From JAHEEM01 sp036396795 (GTDB taxonomy: Bacteria > Pseudomonadota > Gammaproteobacteria > Steroidobacterales > Rariloculaceae), in NCBI GenBank assembly GCA_036396795.1, contig DASWKF010000091.1, positions 1-64,000 of the forward strand: a stretch of DNA of 64,000 nucleotides, in the 5' to 3' direction. Positions within the stretch are counted from its first letter, which is position 1. The number at the start of each line of letters is the position of its first letter. The notes below the pieces were generated by a model, which was not told the DNA's origin, did no database searches, and saw only the letters and a list, made by a program, of their open reading frames with translations. Both the position numbers and the translations under genes were made by a program. Below, piece after piece: positions 34,866 through 43,411 of this stretch.

Positions 34866-35873
34866 CTAACCCCCCTCGCGCAAGGAGCAGTTGAAAACCT
34901 TGATCTGCTCGCCGGGGATCCATTCCCAGCTGCCCGTCAAGCTTGCGGGCTCGGTGAAGGTCGCGGGGTCCGTGATCCTCGCGACGTAGTCCAGTCGCCG
35001 CTCGTCGGCGCTCAAGGTGAAGCGCTCGACGATCTCGGCATCGGGGCCCTGAGGCGTTCCGAGGTCGTCGAAGTACGCGTCGCTGATTCGCGTCGTCGTG
35101 ACGATGAGCGTGCGGTCTTGCCAGCGCCCGACGGAGTAACCGAAGAGACTCGCCGCTTGATTCTCGGGGCTTGCGCCGGCGTTCATATGTATGATCCGCT
35201 CGCCGTCCCATTCCTCGAGGCGCAGCAGGATGGTGTCGCCGCGATCGACGAATTGAATCGGGTAGGGGTTGTTCATCATCGTCGGCATGCCGGGCGGCTC
35301 GCAACGCAGCGCCGGATCGTCGACGAGCGGGTCCCAGGCCTGGCGCGCGCTCAGCGCGGCCGCGGTCAGCGGCAGATTGCCCTCCAGCGCCCCGCCGGTG
35401 CGGCTCCATACTCGGAAAACCCCGCGAGCGTCGCGCTCTCCGGCGGCAACCGCGCTGCTCGAGAACGGCGCCGGCCTGACCTCGCGACCGATCTCGACCG
35501 CTCGCTGCGGCCAAAGCGGAACATCGCGGCCGTCCGCGAGCTTCATCGTGAACGCGGCCATTGCCGGCAAGCCCTGCCGGGACAAGGCACCCGTGAGGGA
35601 GACCCGGTCGCCGACCGCGACGATGTCGGAGCCGATGCCGATTCTCTGAAGGCTGTTCGGCGAGCCCGACTCAGCCGTCCACGTCTCGCGCACGCCGCTT
35701 TCCGAGACGCGCTCGATCGTGAGGACGACATGCGGGTTCTGCCAGAAGACGGACGTCAGCTCCCCTTCGATGGTGGCGATGTTGTTGCGGTCATAGGCGA
35801 CCGTGGTGGCGTGGTGCGCCTCGGCGTTCGCGACCATCGCGAGAGAGGCGATGAGCAAGGAGATCCGAATCAT
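34866..35873 (-). CDS. Exported DUF6152-type protein, tandem paralogue
   Basis: 335 residues. The signal peptide ends in NAEA, so the mature chain starts HHATTVAYD, again with an N-terminal histidine pair. The DUF6152 domain (about 20-120) shows TIEGELTSVFWQNPHVVLTI and VGDRVSLTG; the second domain has YSVGRWQDRTLIVTTTR, the counterpart of the motif in the protein encoded downstream. The two proteins are similar in size and order of domains, so they arose by duplication, but the sequences have diverged strongly. The ATG at 35873 gives the expected signal peptide. It is 15 bases after the YncE-like gene and all read in one direction, so it may be in the same operon as the metal-acquisition receptor. 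Confidence 0.85.
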   Translation of the reverse strand: MIRISLLIASLAMVANAEAHHATTVAYDRNNIATIEGELTSVFWQNPHVVLTIERVSESGVRETWTAESGSPNSLQRIGIGSDIVAVGDRVSLTGALSRQGLPAMAAFTMKLADGRDVPLWPQRAVEIGREVRPAPFSSSAVAAGERDARGVFRVWSRTGGALEGNLPLTAAALSARQAWDPLVDDPALRCEPPGMPTMMNNPYPIQFVDRGDTILLRLEEWDGERIIHMNAGASPENQAASLFGYSVGRWQDRTLIVTTTRISDAYFDDLGTPQGPDAEIVERFTLSADERRLDYVARITDPATFTEPASLTGSWEWIPGEQIKVFNCSLREGG

Positions 35874-35888
35874 GACGTGCAGTAGTCC

Positions 35889-36926
35889 TCAGCGTGCTCC
35901 CATGGCGTCGACGCGCAGCGGCGACCACGCCATGCCGTCGGGTGTGTCATGCCCTATCGCGAAGTCCACCGGCGGCTGGTCGGGTTGATCCAGATCATAT
36001 AAAAGAATGCGCCCATCGGCACGCGTGCTGACGAAGACGCTGCTGCCGAGCGCGAGCAAGCCAAAGCCCCCGGCTCCGGCCCGCTCGCCCGGAACGTCGA
36101 GCTCGCTGAGCAACGCCCGCGTGCCGGCTTCGTAGATGCGGATCGCGGCGGTCTCGGCATTGCCGCTGATCACGGCGATTCGGCCGCCCGGCAGGCTCGC
36201 CAGGCGTCTCGGTTGCGTTGCCGATGCGAAAGTCGCTCGAATTTGCAGGGTTTGCGCGTCGATCACCGAGATCGAGTTGGCGTCTTGATTGAGCACCCAG
36301 ACGTCGCCCGAAGGAGCAACGGCGATCGCTTCGGCGCCCAGATCCGTGGGGATGACCGCCGGCGGCGTCGAGGAGTCGAGGTTCACGACCGAGACCGTGC
36401 CGCGGCCGCTGCGACCGCCGACATAAACGCGGCCGCCGTCCGGGCTCAGGGCAAGCATATGACCCTCGCGCGCGGCCTCGCCGATCGGATAGGTTTCGAC
36501 GACTGCGAGCGCGGCGACGTCGATGAGCGCGACTCGGTCGGACGTTTCCAGGGTCGCAATCGCATGGCGGTTGTCCGGTAGGAAAACCGTGTGATGCGGT
36601 TTCGAGCCCGCGCCGGTGTCGATGTAGCCCGTGATGCGCGCGCTCGGGACGTCGATGACGACGACCCGTCGCCCGGGCGTCTCGAGACCATACTCCGCGG
36701 TGAGCGCCAAGCGGCCGTCCGGCGATACCGAGACCTCGTGCGGCCATCCCGAGCCGATCGGCACGCGGGCGATCTCTTTCTCCGTCGGCAGATCGAAGAA
36801 GGAGACGCTGCCGGCGACGTCCTCGCGGTTGATGACCAGCAGCGTGCCGTCGAGCTCGGCCGCGCTCAGCGAGAGCGCGCGCCCGATCGCGATCACGGCC
36901 ATCGCAATGACTATCGAGCGAGCCAT
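35889..36926 (-). CDS. Exported YncE-like beta-propeller
   Basis: 345 residues. A signal peptide ends near SLSAAE. The rest is a run of about seven beta-propeller blades, seen in repeated patterns such as PHEVSVSPDGRLALTA, PHHTVFLPDNRHAIAT, GHMLALSPDGGRVYVGG and ALGSSVFVSTRADGRI. It resembles YncE, a periplasmic propeller encoded next to the TonB receptor YncD in E. coli. Here the same pairing exists: its ATG overlaps the receptor stop as TGATG. It may help the receptor load or pass a ligand or metal. No enzyme active site was seen. Confidence 0.88.
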   Translation of the reverse strand: MARSIVIAMAVIAIGRALSLSAAELDGTLLVINREDVAGSVSFFDLPTEKEIARVPIGSGWPHEVSVSPDGRLALTAEYGLETPGRRVVVIDVPSARITGYIDTGAGSKPHHTVFLPDNRHAIATLETSDRVALIDVAALAVVETYPIGEAAREGHMLALSPDGGRVYVGGRSGRGTVSVVNLDSSTPPAVIPTDLGAEAIAVAPSGDVWVLNQDANSISVIDAQTLQIRATFASATQPRRLASLPGGRIAVISGNAETAAIRIYEAGTRALLSELDVPGERAGAGGFGLLALGSSVFVSTRADGRILLYDLDQPDQPPVDFAIGHDTPDGMAWSPLRVDAMGAR

Positions 36927-38830
36927 CAGAAACTCAGCCTGACGCCCGCGCTGGCCGTGCGTCCGCCGGTGAGAAATCCCGCTACCTCCGCGTAATCCTC
37001 ATCGGTGAGATTTTCGATGCGGCCGAACAGCTCCAGGCTGGGCCGCCAACGGTAGGAGGCGCTGACGTCGAGTGCCTCGTAGCTCTCGAGGGGCACGCGG
37101 CCGACGCCGAAAATCTCGTCCACGGCGTCGCCCGAGAGCCTGAGGTTGCCGAGCACACGCAGCGCTTCGCCGGTGGAGGTGTAGCTCACGCTGACATTCG
37201 CGAGAGTCTCCGGGCGGCGGATGCGCTCGAGCCCGGCGCTGTCCTCGGTATCGTTCAAGGTGAGATTGCCGAGGACGGTCCAGCGGCTCGTCAGGGGAAT
37301 CCGTGCCGCAAGCTCGACGCCCCGCGATCGCGTGAAGCCCGCCGACTGTAAATAGCCGGAGAAACCGCTCAGGTCGAAAAAGATTTCGTCCTCGATCTCC
37401 TGGTCGAAGTAGCTCGCTTCGATCGACAATCCGTTCTCCCGCGCGTACTCCACCCCGAGATCGTAGCCGCCGCTCGATTCCTCGCTCAGAAGCACCTCCG
37501 CGGCCGGCGGGAAAGCAAACGGCCCGGCGTTATATGCGATCTCCGAAAGGCTCGGCGCCCGGAAGCCCGTGCCGTAGCCGGCGCGATACTTGAGCGTCGA
37601 GCCGTCGCCGAGATCCTTGAGATAGGCGGCCGTGACGCGGACGCTCGAGTGCCGGCCGAAGTCGTCATTGTCGTCGCGCCTCGCGCCCGCCGTCACGAAG
37701 AAGCGGTTCTCGAAGCGCCTCTGCAACTCGAAAAATACCGCGTTCTGGTCGCGGCTCGTGCGTTCGCCGTCACCGGTCAGGATATCTTCTTCCTCGAGCT
37801 CGACCCCGTACACCAGCGTCGCCGCATCGGACGGCCGGAAGCTGCCGGTATATTCGGCGCGCGACAGGTCGCCGCTGGTCGAGAATGCATCCAGGCCGTC
37901 GGCGAAGCTCGACCTCGCGATGTCCGTGTTCGAATAGGCGACCAAGTGTGTCAGCTTGCCCGTGCGATAATCGGCGGAAAGCCGATAGGTCGTCTGCCGC
38001 GTGTCGGCAATGCAATCGTGCGTTGTCGGAAACCCGCACTGGTCGAACTCGGTGCGCGCGTCCACGTCCCTGGCGACGAGCTGCAGCCGCAGCGTTTCGC
38101 TCGCGTTCCAGCCGACCTTGGTATGCAGCGTGGTGTTCTCGTAACCGTCATCGTCCACGAGCACCGAGTCGGTGGCCCGGGTATTGAAGCCCTCGGAGTC
38201 GATATCCGTGACCGCGACGAAGAAATCTCCGCTGTCCGAACCGCCCGACAGATTCGCGTCCAGGCGCGCCGTGTCGAAGTCGCCGTACTCGAGGCTGGCC
38301 TGTCCGCCGACGCCGTTTTCGCCGGATCGCGTCAGGATGTTGATGACCCCGCCGGCGTCGGCTCCGTAGATGAAACCCTGCGGTCCCCGCAGTATCTCGA
38401 TGCGCTGAATGTCGCTGGTGGTCAAGAGGTGCGAGAAATCCGGACCGACCTGAGTGCCCGTCGGATCCGACACCTCGACGCCGTCGATCATCACCAGCGT
38501 ACGGTAGCTTTCCTCGCCGCGAACACGCACGGCGGTCGGTTGCCCATATCCGCCGGAGTTGCTGACGCCGATTCCCGGCTGGGTGCGCAGGAGATCCGCC
38601 AGGGCGTCGTAACCCCTGAGGTCGATCTCATCCCTGTCGATGACCGATACGGCCGTGCCGATCTCGCGCAGAGGCGTCTCGATGCGGCTCGAGATCACGA
38701 CGATCTCTTCCAGAGCGCCTTCCGCCCTCCCGGGCGACGGTTGTGCGAGCGAGGTGAAAGGGCTCGCGCCGGCTCCCAGCGCCACGGCAAGCGCTGTTGC
38801 TCTCAAAGCGAGAGGACGCAGGAGAATCAT
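36926..38830 (-). CDS. TonB-dependent receptor, BtuB-like, probably metal or cofactor uptake
   Basis: 634 residues, smaller than the other two receptors and close to BtuB/ZnuD size. After the signal peptide, EEIVVISSRIETPL is the TonB box and TAVRVRGEESYRTLVMIDGVEVSD and ILRGPQGFIYGADAGGVINI are plug motifs. The barrel ends in AGVRLSF, the normal outer-membrane terminal F. The ATG at 38830 follows GGAGCTCGCACGT; a TTG 15 bases earlier is the alternative. It is coupled to the YncE-like gene and divergent from the ABC transporter operon for a metal, so zinc or another divalent metal, possibly chelated, is the likely cargo. This is inference from neighbours. Confidence 0.92.
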   Translation of the reverse strand: MILLRPLALRATALAVALGAGASPFTSLAQPSPGRAEGALEEIVVISSRIETPLREIGTAVSVIDRDEIDLRGYDALADLLRTQPGIGVSNSGGYGQPTAVRVRGEESYRTLVMIDGVEVSDPTGTQVGPDFSHLLTTSDIQRIEILRGPQGFIYGADAGGVINILTRSGENGVGGQASLEYGDFDTARLDANLSGGSDSGDFFVAVTDIDSEGFNTRATDSVLVDDDGYENTTLHTKVGWNASETLRLQLVARDVDARTEFDQCGFPTTHDCIADTRQTTYRLSADYRTGKLTHLVAYSNTDIARSSFADGLDAFSTSGDLSRAEYTGSFRPSDAATLVYGVELEEEDILTGDGERTSRDQNAVFFELQRRFENRFFVTAGARRDDNDDFGRHSSVRVTAAYLKDLGDGSTLKYRAGYGTGFRAPSLSEIAYNAGPFAFPPAAEVLLSEESSGGYDLGVEYARENGLSIEASYFDQEIEDEIFFDLSGFSGYLQSAGFTRSRGVELAARIPLTSRWTVLGNLTLNDTEDSAGLERIRRPETLANVSVSYTSTGEALRVLGNLRLSGDAVDEIFGVGRVPLESYEALDVSASYRWRPSLELFGRIENLTDEDYAEVAGFLTGGRTASAGVRLSF

Positions 38831-38911
38831 ACGTGCGAGCTCCAATGACAGGAATGCGTTTCATGGATCGCCCCGGGCAGGGGCGACGCTGTTAACGGCC
38901 AGCTTATAGGC

Positions 38912-38928
38912 GTTAACCGTTACTTAAC
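38912..38928. promoter_or_regulatory. Inverted repeat between divergent metal genes, possible Zur-like operator
   Basis: GTTAA-N7-TTAAC forms a perfect inverted repeat, and a second GTTAAC lies 15 bases before it at 38891-38896. GTTA and TAAC half-sites recall Fur/Zur-family boxes, but the spacing does not match the standard Zur site, so the assignment is tentative. Confidence 0.4.
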
Positions 38929-39046
38929 AGTTCTAAACTGGCAGCCGCTCGCGCCGCGGCCGTATCATCTCAAGGTCCTCGGGCCGGCTGCTCGGGGCAG
39001 GATTATGTCATATGAGCAGCTCGCCAACGATGCTGGAGGGAGACGG

Positions 39047-39370
39047 ATGAAGATCAAACGCGCAGGCCTCGGCTCGATCGGGCTCGGACTGTTGCTCGCG
39101 GGAAATCCATTGAGCGCCCACAGCCCCATCTGCAACTGCTATGACAATGCCGACGGTACGATCACCTGCGAAGGCGGGTTCTCCGATGGCGGCTCGGCCG
39201 CAGGCGTCTCGATACGCGTTCTCGACGAGCGCGAGCGCGTGCTCATCGAGGGCAGCATGGACGCCGCCGGCACGTTCACTTTCGACAGGCCCAGCCAGGA
39301 CTTTCACGTCGTGTTCGATGCCGGACAGAGCCACGTCGTGACGATCTTCAGTGGCGATATCGAGGAGTAA
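39047..39370 (+). CDS. Small exported protein of unknown function in metal locus
   Basis: 107 residues. The signal peptide ends NPLSA, so the mature protein starts HSPICNCYDN, with a histidine and two cysteines in its first seven residues and a third in TITCEGG, a plausible metal site. The rest looks like one small beta-sandwich (VSIRVLDERERVLIEG, GTFTFDRPSQDFHVVFDAG), similar to carboxypeptidase-regulatory-like folds. No family name is certain. The ATG at 39047 is chosen over 39005 because GGAGGGAGACGG sits before it and it gives a proper signal peptide. It begins the plus-strand operon and overlaps the next gene by 20 bases. Confidence 0.75.
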   Translation: MKIKRAGLGSIGLGLLLAGNPLSAHSPICNCYDNADGTITCEGGFSDGGSAAGVSIRVLDERERVLIEGSMDAAGTFTFDRPSQDFHVVFDAGQSHVVTIFSGDIEE

Positions 39371-40226
39371 GGCCCGGACGGGCGGCGGCACGGCGCCGTT
39401 TCGGCAAACCCGGGCCTGGCTCGCCGCCATCGCTGCCGGCTTGACCGCCGCCCCCGCCGAGGCACACTTCCAGATGCTGTATACCGCGGAGACCGCGCTC
39501 TCGGCCGGCCAGGCGACGGAAATCCTGATGCTTTTCACGCACCCGGCTCACGGCGGCCCGCACATGGCGATGGTGCAACCGGAGGCGTTTTACGTGCTGA
39601 GCCAGCGGGGTGAGGACGCCGTGATCGTCCGCACGGACCTGGCTCGATATCTCGAGCCGATCGCCTGGGAGTCGGAGCAAGGCCCCACGAGCGCCTATCG
39701 GGCACAACTTACGCGCAGCGTGACGCGCTCTCTCGGCGACTACGTGTTGGTGCTGGAGCCCGGGCCCTACTACGAGGCAGGCGAGGACAAGTACATCCAG
39801 CAGTTCACCAAGACGATGCTGAACATTGGCGGTGTTCCGGGCAACTGGGCGGAGCCCGTCGGCCTGCCCGCCGAGATCCTGCCGCTCGACAAGCCCTACG
39901 CGAACTGGGTCGGCGGCGTGTTCCGCGGCGTCGTGCTCGCCGCCGGCGAGCCCGTGCCGAACGCCGAGCTCGAGGTCGAGTACGTGAATCATGCCCCTGA
40001 CCTGGCGCGGCGCCGCTCGGCGGATGAGCCCGCGGTCGAGTTGCCGCAGGCGTCCTTCGGCACCATGTCGATACGCGCCAACGACCGCGGCGAGTTTTCA
40101 ATCGGGTTGCCGCGGGCCGGCTGGTGGGGGATTTGCGCGCTCGCCGTGGGCCCCGGTACCGAGCATGAGGGCAAGGAGCTCTCGCAGGACGCGGTGCTCT
40201 GGGTTCAGGCCAAGGAGATGCGATGA
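39351..40226 (+). CDS. Exported DUF4198-like protein (metal-uptake accessory)
   Basis: 291 residues. A signal peptide ends in PAEA, so the mature chain starts HFQMLYTAETAL, a typical DUF4198 start with an N-terminal histidine. The domain shows ATEILMLFTHPAHGGPHM, VVLAAGEPVPNAELEVEYV (a beta-sandwich repeat) and GEFSIGLPRAGWWGICAL. DUF4198 proteins are often next to nickel, cobalt or zinc uptake genes and are thought to bind metal in the periplasm; the exact function is not proven. A GTG at 39351 inside the preceding gene is the only start that includes the signal peptide. It overlaps the next gene as ATGA. Confidence 0.82.
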   Translation: MAISRSKARTGGGTAPFRQTRAWLAAIAAGLTAAPAEAHFQMLYTAETALSAGQATEILMLFTHPAHGGPHMAMVQPEAFYVLSQRGEDAVIVRTDLARYLEPIAWESEQGPTSAYRAQLTRSVTRSLGDYVLVLEPGPYYEAGEDKYIQQFTKTMLNIGGVPGNWAEPVGLPAEILPLDKPYANWVGGVFRGVVLAAGEPVPNAELEVEYVNHAPDLARRRSADEPAVELPQASFGTMSIRANDRGEFSIGLPRAGWWGICALAVGPGTEHEGKELSQDAVLWVQAKEMR

Positions 40227-40864
40227 GCGTCGCGTCAACCATTGTTCCGCCGCTTTCGAGCCGCTGCGAGACGGGCGCCGTGCTGGCCGTAACCGTCGCG
40301 GTGCTCGGGCTCGGCGGCTTCGCCGTGCAGCAGCGCAGAGTCGACGACGAGCAGCAGCGGCTGTTCGACTGGCAGATCAGCGCTTTCTACGACCTGGACG
40401 CGGCGGACCAGGCGACCTACAACGCGCTGTCGACCGCGGCGACCGAGCTCTGGTGGATCCACGGCGATTTGTTGTATTACGGCACCCCCGAGCAGGTCGC
40501 CGATCCCTGGCCGATGGTCGAGGAGCTCGACACCGAATACCTGTTGCCGCCGTTCACCAAGGATGTCGCGTGGTCGCAGCATGGTGGGATCGAATGGCAG
40601 CGGATCGCATCGTTCTCATTCGAGGGGTCGGCGGTCTATTTCGGCTCCGGCGGGACCGTTCCGGGGCAGAGCGCGTACCTCGTGATGCTCTCGCACGTGC
40701 ACAAGGGCGCAAGCTTCGCGAACGGCGCGACGATCTGGGTTCATCCGGACCCGAACGCGCCGCCTCCGGAGACGGTCGTGCGCGATTCCTTGATCTTGAA
40801 CGGCTGGAAGGAAGTCGTGCCGTATAGTGGAGCGATGGAAGTCGATCGCCTCAAAGGAGCATGA
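40223..40864 (+). CDS. Single-pass membrane protein of unknown function in metal operon
   Basis: 213 residues. An N-terminal membrane segment (about 17-35) anchors a periplasmic domain of 180 residues, which has FDWQISAFYDLDA, a tryptophan-rich WWIHGDLLYYG stretch and HGGIEWQRIASF. It reminds me of DUF6162-type proteins, found with zinc or manganese ABC transporters, but I cannot confirm the family by search. ATGA overlap with the DUF4198 gene and a 1-base gap to the binding-protein gene place it firmly in the operon. It may dock the binding proteins or chaperone metal. Confidence 0.75.
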   Translation: MSVASTIVPPLSSRCETGAVLAVTVAVLGLGGFAVQQRRVDDEQQRLFDWQISAFYDLDAADQATYNALSTAATELWWIHGDLLYYGTPEQVADPWPMVEELDTEYLLPPFTKDVAWSQHGGIEWQRIASFSFEGSAVYFGSGGTVPGQSAYLVMLSHVHKGASFANGATIWVHPDPNAPPPETVVRDSLILNGWKEVVPYSGAMEVDRLKGA

Positions 40865-40865
40865 G

Positions 40866-41777
40866 ATGAGCGTCAGCGGGCTCGCACTGCGCTACGTTTT
40901 TCTGGCGGCAATCGGCATGCAGTGGGGAGTTGCGTCGGCGCAGGGCTTGCGCGTCGGGATCACGCTGCATCCGTACTACAGCTTCGCCGCCAACATCGTC
41001 GGCGACCGCGCGGAGGTCGTTCCCCTGATCGATGCCGGAAGCAATCCCCACAACTACACGCCGAGGCCGGACGACATGAAGCGCGTGCTGAGCCTGGACG
41101 CCTTGATCGTCAACGGCATCGGACATGACGAGTGGGCGTTCGAGATCGTCAAGGCGGCGGGCCTCGAGCGCGATCTGCCGTTGATCTACGCCAACGAAGG
41201 CGTCGCGCTGATTCCGATCGCGGCGGACGAGGGCGAGGCCAGAGTGGTCAATCCACATACCTTCGTCTCGACGACGGCGGCTATTCAGCAGATCTATACG
41301 ATCGCCCAGAGACTCGGCGAGATCGATCCCGACAACGCGGATTTCTATCGCGACAATGCACGAGCCTATGCATCGAACATCAGGCGCCTCAAGGCGCAGT
41401 TCATGTCCGAGCTTCGGACGCTCGACGTCTCGAGCTTCCGCTGTGCGACCATGCACGGGGCCTATGGGTATTTGATGCAGGAGTTCGGCCTGCAGGTCGC
41501 GGCCGTGATAGAGCCCAGGCACGGTGTCGAGCCAACTGCGAGGCAGCTTGCCGACACCATCGAGAAGATCAAGACGTCCGGCGTCAACGTGCTGTTTGCG
41601 GAGAAATATTTCGCGAGCAAGCTCTCCGACACCATTCGCGATGCGACCGGCGTTCGCATGTATTCCTTCTCGCATATGTCGGATGGAGAGTTCGTCCCCG
41701 AGCTGTTCGAACGGGAAACGCTTGCAAACTTGGAGACTCTCGTCGAGGCAGTTCGGGCGGCGCCGGCCGGCGACTAG
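40866..41777 (+). CDS. Metal ABC transporter substrate-binding protein (ZnuA-like)
   Basis: 303 residues with a signal peptide ending ASAQ. The metal ligands of the cluster A-I fold are visible: the histidine in SNPHNYTPRPDD (H62), that in VNPHTFVS (H131), that in TMHGAYGYLMQEFGL (H197), and an acidic residue later. The typical histidine-rich loop of many ZnuA proteins is absent. It binds zinc or manganese in the periplasm and hands it to the ABC permease. AAGGAG lies 8 bases before the ATG at 40866, which starts right after the preceding stop. Zinc is favoured because of the ZntB gene and TonB receptor nearby, but manganese is not excluded. Confidence 0.9.
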   Translation: MSVSGLALRYVFLAAIGMQWGVASAQGLRVGITLHPYYSFAANIVGDRAEVVPLIDAGSNPHNYTPRPDDMKRVLSLDALIVNGIGHDEWAFEIVKAAGLERDLPLIYANEGVALIPIAADEGEARVVNPHTFVSTTAAIQQIYTIAQRLGEIDPDNADFYRDNARAYASNIRRLKAQFMSELRTLDVSSFRCATMHGAYGYLMQEFGLQVAAVIEPRHGVEPTARQLADTIEKIKTSGVNVLFAEKYFASKLSDTIRDATGVRMYSFSHMSDGEFVPELFERETLANLETLVEAVRAAPAGD

Positions 41778-41780
41778 CCT

Positions 41781-42509
41781 ATGCGAGGACCGAGCATCCG
41801 CTTCGACAACGTCGGCTTGCAACTCGGCGGCGTGGATATCCTGAGTACGGTCTCGTTTGCCGTCGGCAGCGGTGAGATTCACTGCCTGATCGGCCCCAAC
41901 GGGGGTGGAAAGACGTCCCTGGTTCGATGTCTGCTCGGGCAAATGCCGCACAGCGGCACGATAGACGTCGGCTGGGACGAGAATCGAACGATCGGCTACG
42001 TTCCGCAGCTGCTGGATTTCGACAAGACCTTGCCGGTAACCGTGAATGATTTTCTGGCGATGGTCTGCCAGAAGCGGCGGCCGGCGTTCGTGGGCATGAG
42101 CAAGGCGACGCGAGCGACCAGCGATGCAGTCCTCGACCGAGTCGGGCTGATCGGCAAGGGAAAGACCAAGCTCGGCAGCCTCTCCGGAGGAGAGCGGCAA
42201 CGCGTCCTGTTTGCGCAGGCGTTGATTCCGGCGCCGGCTTTGCTGGTCCTCGATGAGCCGATGACGAGCATGGACGAGGTGGGCGTGGAGCGGTTCGCCA
42301 GCGTCATTCGCGAGCTCGCCGCCGATGGCGTCACGATATTGTGGATCGCGCACAACCTCGCCCAGGTTCGAGAAATGGCTCACAGCGTCAGCTGTATCAA
42401 GCGAACACTGCTGTTCAGCGGGCCTCCGTCAGAGGTGCTCGCCGAACTCGGCGCCGAAGCGTTGTTCTCGAGCCTCGGCATGGCGAATTTCGAGGCGATG
42501 TCGACGTGA
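41781..42509 (+). CDS. Metal ABC transporter ATP-binding protein (ZnuC-like)
   Basis: 242 residues. Walker A GPNGGGKTS, signature LSGGERQRV, Walker B LLVLDEPMTSMD and the switch histidine in LWIAHNLAQV are all present. It is the cytoplasmic ATPase that powers the zinc/manganese importer with the permease at 42506, whose GTG overlaps its TGA as GTGA. It starts 3 bases after the binding-protein gene. Compared with the family the length is normal. The insertion FVGMSKATRATSDA between the Walker A and signature regions is ordinary. Confidence 0.92.
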   Translation: MRGPSIRFDNVGLQLGGVDILSTVSFAVGSGEIHCLIGPNGGGKTSLVRCLLGQMPHSGTIDVGWDENRTIGYVPQLLDFDKTLPVTVNDFLAMVCQKRRPAFVGMSKATRATSDAVLDRVGLIGKGKTKLGSLSGGERQRVLFAQALIPAPALLVLDEPMTSMDEVGVERFASVIRELAADGVTILWIAHNLAQVREMAHSVSCIKRTLLFSGPPSEVLAELGAEALFSSLGMANFEAMST

Positions 42510-43411
42510 CCGAGTTTTACGCCTGGATGCGGGAAAGTCTGCAGAACCTGGCCTACGACGGTGTGCTGCCGCTATCTTTTCAGTATGGGTTCGTCATCAA
42601 CGCGGTGTTTTGCGCGTTGTTGATCGGGCCCGTGCTCGGCGGGGTGGGCACGATGGTGGTCGTGAAGCGCATGGCGTTCTTTTCTCAGGCCATCGGCAAC
42701 GCGGCAATGACGGGCGTCGCGATCGGGGTGTTGCTCGGAGAATCCTATACGGAGCCGTATGTCTCCATGTTCTCGTTCTGCATCCTGTTCGGTTTGATCC
42801 TCAATTACACGAAAGGGCGCACGGCGATATCGTCCGACACGCTGATCGGCGTTTTCTTGTCGATCTCGCTGGCTGTGGGCGCGTCATTGCTGCTGTTCGT
42901 CTCCGCGCGGGTCAATACTCATATACTCGAGGCCGTATTGTTCGGCTCCGTGCTCACCGTCAGCGATACCGACATCAACGTGCTGCTCGTCGTCACGATC
43001 GCGGCCTTGGGCGTAGGCGTGCCTTTGTTCAATCGATTCCTGTTGGCGAGCCTGAATCCGAGCCTCGCGAGGGTGCGCGGCGTCAGGGTTCGGGTGCTCG
43101 AGTATGTGTTCGTATTGCTGATCACGATTCTGACGGTGGCCTGCCTGAAGATCGTCGGAGCCGTGTTGGTCGAGGCTCTGCTCTTGATTCCAGCGGCCGC
43201 GGCGCGGAACGTGATTCGCTCCATGAAGGGCTTCGTGTTTCTCAGCATGGCGATCTCCACGATCAGCTGCATTGCCGGCGTCGTGGTGCCGATGCAGTTC
43301 GACCTGCCTTTGCCGTCCGGGGGAGCGATCATCATGGTCGCCGCCGGTTTCTTCCTGCTGACGATGATCGTGCGCATGACGTTCTCGCGGCTCAGAGAGG
43401 TGGAGGCGTAG
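42506..43411 (+). CDS. Metal ABC transporter permease (ZnuB-like)
   Basis: 301 residues with about eight or nine membrane segments. Features of this ABC-3 family are the SFQYGFVINAVFCALLIGPV start, VVVKRMAFFSQAIGNAAMTGVAIG (the conserved coupling-helix region) and LKIVGAVLVEALLLIPAAAARN. It forms the channel with the ATPase upstream, and the GTGA overlap shows coupled translation. The next gene starts directly after its stop codon, without a gap. Confidence 0.92.
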   Translation: MTEFYAWMRESLQNLAYDGVLPLSFQYGFVINAVFCALLIGPVLGGVGTMVVVKRMAFFSQAIGNAAMTGVAIGVLLGESYTEPYVSMFSFCILFGLILNYTKGRTAISSDTLIGVFLSISLAVGASLLLFVSARVNTHILEAVLFGSVLTVSDTDINVLLVVTIAALGVGVPLFNRFLLASLNPSLARVRGVRVRVLEYVFVLLITILTVACLKIVGAVLVEALLLIPAAAARNVIRSMKGFVFLSMAISTISCIAGVVVPMQFDLPLPSGGAIIMVAAGFFLLTMIVRMTFSRLREVEA

